Source of the DNA: Cymbidium sinense
Lineage: Eukaryota; Streptophyta; Magnoliopsida; Asparagales; Orchidaceae
Assembly (NCBI GenBank): GCA_021442155.1
Contig: CM038214.1
Span: 312,201,001 to 312,265,000 of the forward strand
Reading direction: 5' to 3'
DNA: 64,000 bases
The notes beneath the pieces are model-generated. The model worked only from the letters and a program-made list of their open reading frames with translations. It was not told where the DNA came from and did not search any database. Positions 62,346 to 64,000 of this stretch are shown here, piece after piece (within the stretch, counting starts at the first letter, position 1; every line of letters starts with the position of its first letter). A program made the translations under genes and the position numbers.

Positions 62346-64000
62346 AAAGCTTTAAATTAATATGCTTAAATAATTCAATCAAATAAAATATAAATTCTAG
62401 ACATACACATACATTCATTATTTAGGTGTGATAAATTATGTTGCATGTATAGATACACTTAGGATTAAATCATATGCTTATGACATGTGATGGAAAGGAA
62501 TGATTTAATTTATGTCATCTGGTAGTAATTCAATTAAATTAATCTTAAGATGCCTTTCATTTTGAATAGGATTATTTAAAGTGAACCTAAACTTAAGATT
62601 AATTAAATCATTTAATAAGCCATTCACTAAAGAGAACTAAATCGAATTAATATAATTTAGAAAGTGACTTAAGGTAGGGATGAAAAAGGGAAATCCTCTT
62701 TTCCTCTCTTTATAACACTTAGTTGCTAAGTGTAATCAAATGAAAAAAAAGAAAATAGAAATTAAAATTCCCAAATCAATTAAACTACTTCAAGTGAAAT
62801 CAACCTTTCAGGTTAAATTGAATCCTTGTACACTTAGAAAATACAACACTAATGCTTAACAAGACTTACTACACAAGCCTTAATACACAGATTAGAATTA
62901 ATTCGCTACTTCTAGTTCTAAGTTAGGATGGTGTATGATGTGATGTATATTTTGTTTTATGATGTATTGTTTTAGATTTGGATGTTAGGGTGTATGCTTC
63001 ATAGACTAGATGATAGGCTAATATTAGTCTAATCATGTTTTTTGAAAGGGATTATGCTTAAGGGATGCTTAAAAATAATTATGAATGCTCTTTTTGTAGT
63101 TTATTTAAATCCTTAAGCATAATCCAAGTTAGGACAGGTGAGTTTAGTTACCCATGTGTAGGGTGCTAAGTATAAATTATAAATACAATTGCTTAGGATT
63201 ATATGTATAATTAGCTAACCTCTATTTTACAGGTATAGTTAGATTTACTTTTCCCACATAAATTTAATTTTTTGCAATAGAAATTCGGATTAGTGCTATG
63301 GGGGATTAGGATGAGCAATGGCCAGAAGGCTTTGTCTTGGGGTGCCCTGTGATGCCTTTGAAGAAAGCACCAACCAAATCAAAGAAGGAACCAAATCAAA
63401 AATGGAGATATGAAAAAAAAATACCCCCATATCATTTAATACCATTATAATCATTCTTTTATATTCCAGGTTGTATTAGAGTAGAGCTTGGCTAAACCAT
63501 CTTTTCTCTCTTCGGGTTGTACGGTGGTACCCGACCACACCGGCCTTTTATTCTTTTATGATAGTTTATATAATTATTTGATGTTATATTTACATTATGC
63601 ATTAGGATGGCACTCTTTTCATAGTTTCTTAAATGGTTGATGCTTTAATGTATGGCCTGGATACGATTAGGATCTTAGGATAAAAATAACTTTTCTACCC
63701 AACTAATCACTCATAACTAAATTATAAACAACTCATAACCTCATCAGAAAGAATAAGACATAAATAAGATAATTAAAAGATTTAGCAACCCCTTTGCTGT
63801 ATGGTTGTATGTTTCACATCATGCATGCATATTCTTTCTCTCTTGAAAATGAAGGAGCTCTATCCTTGCACAATATAAAAATGCTTGACCTATCAGGGCA
63901 TCCCTTGTAGTGGGGAACACCATATTCTAGCTAATTTGACCAATAACCTATTTCATCATGCATTTAGGCATATGAAATCATAATGCCTCTGTCAAAATGA

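Larger units (their letters stand above)
57467..64000. mobile_element. Repeat A copy 2 (right end outside the window)
   Basis: Begins TGTTGACCTCAC right after protease-coding DNA and continues to the window end without a recognisable gene. It contains the parts of copy 1 in the same order, plus 600-700 bases at its left (57467-58080) absent from copy 1. By comparison with copy 1 about 950 bases more (equivalent of 6240-7189) should lie beyond 64000, giving about 7.5 kb in full. The short open frames at 59641-59835 and 60120-60332 are unsupported. Confidence 0.65.

Noticed and set aside
1..64000. tRNA, rRNA or snoRNA genes, organelle-derived DNA
   Set aside because: I found no tRNA-like A/B boxes in a cloverleaf context, no rRNA core words and no plastid or mitochondrial gene by reading; a covariance-model search was not possible.

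Overview
This is a plant nuclear window made of repeats; I find no intact host gene. The evidence for a plant is: (1) many blocks based on the Arabidopsis-type telomere motif CCCTAAA; (2) Ty3/gypsy fragments of the Tat type; (3) L1-type LINEs with a DUF4283-like ORF1 and an ORF2 ending in zf-RVT and RNase H; (4) processed copies of a plant glycine-rich RNA-binding protein mRNA. The species cannot be named from this. A large repeat-rich seed-plant genome fits best. All boundaries are read by eye and are usually good to about 10-50 bases.

Layout. 1-9436 (minus strand) is a broken Tat-type gypsy element: protease C-terminal end (1-288), then a long non-coding 'repeat A' (289-7189) lying inside the protease, then protease N-terminal part and gag (7190-9436). 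9437-48915 is a 39.5-kb block in which degenerate CCCTAAA/AATAAA arrays, all with the C-rich strand on top, alternate with insertions: LINE-1 (14480-22515), a MITE-like element (24363-24807), a fragment of repeat A (28575-30050), and a direct tandem duplication of about 6.15 kb (30115-36262 and 36263-42410). Each duplicate carries a 5'-truncated glycine-rich-protein pseudogene and a LINE. The second LINE (LINE-3) runs on to about 48264, where it switches to a third copy of the glycine-rich-protein 3' end. 48916-57466 (minus) holds AT-rich satellite units, a repeat-bearing 3' untranslated region and a decayed Tat pol gene (protease end, RT, RNase H, integrase). 57467-64000 is a second copy of repeat A, in the same place in the protease as the first, so the two window ends are homologous with an offset of about 57 kb.

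How it fits together. No coding region looks functional: both gypsy and LINE reading frames carry many frameshifts and stops, and catalytic boxes are damaged. The most interesting signals are: retro-insertions (LINEs and processed pseudogenes) sitting in the same orientation inside telomere-like arrays, with their A-rich ends facing CCCTAAA; a higher-order structure in those arrays marked by a small telomere-motif hairpin followed by CTTAATTT and an A-run; a LINE/host-mRNA chimera; and long T-rich LINE 3' tails built from internal repeats.
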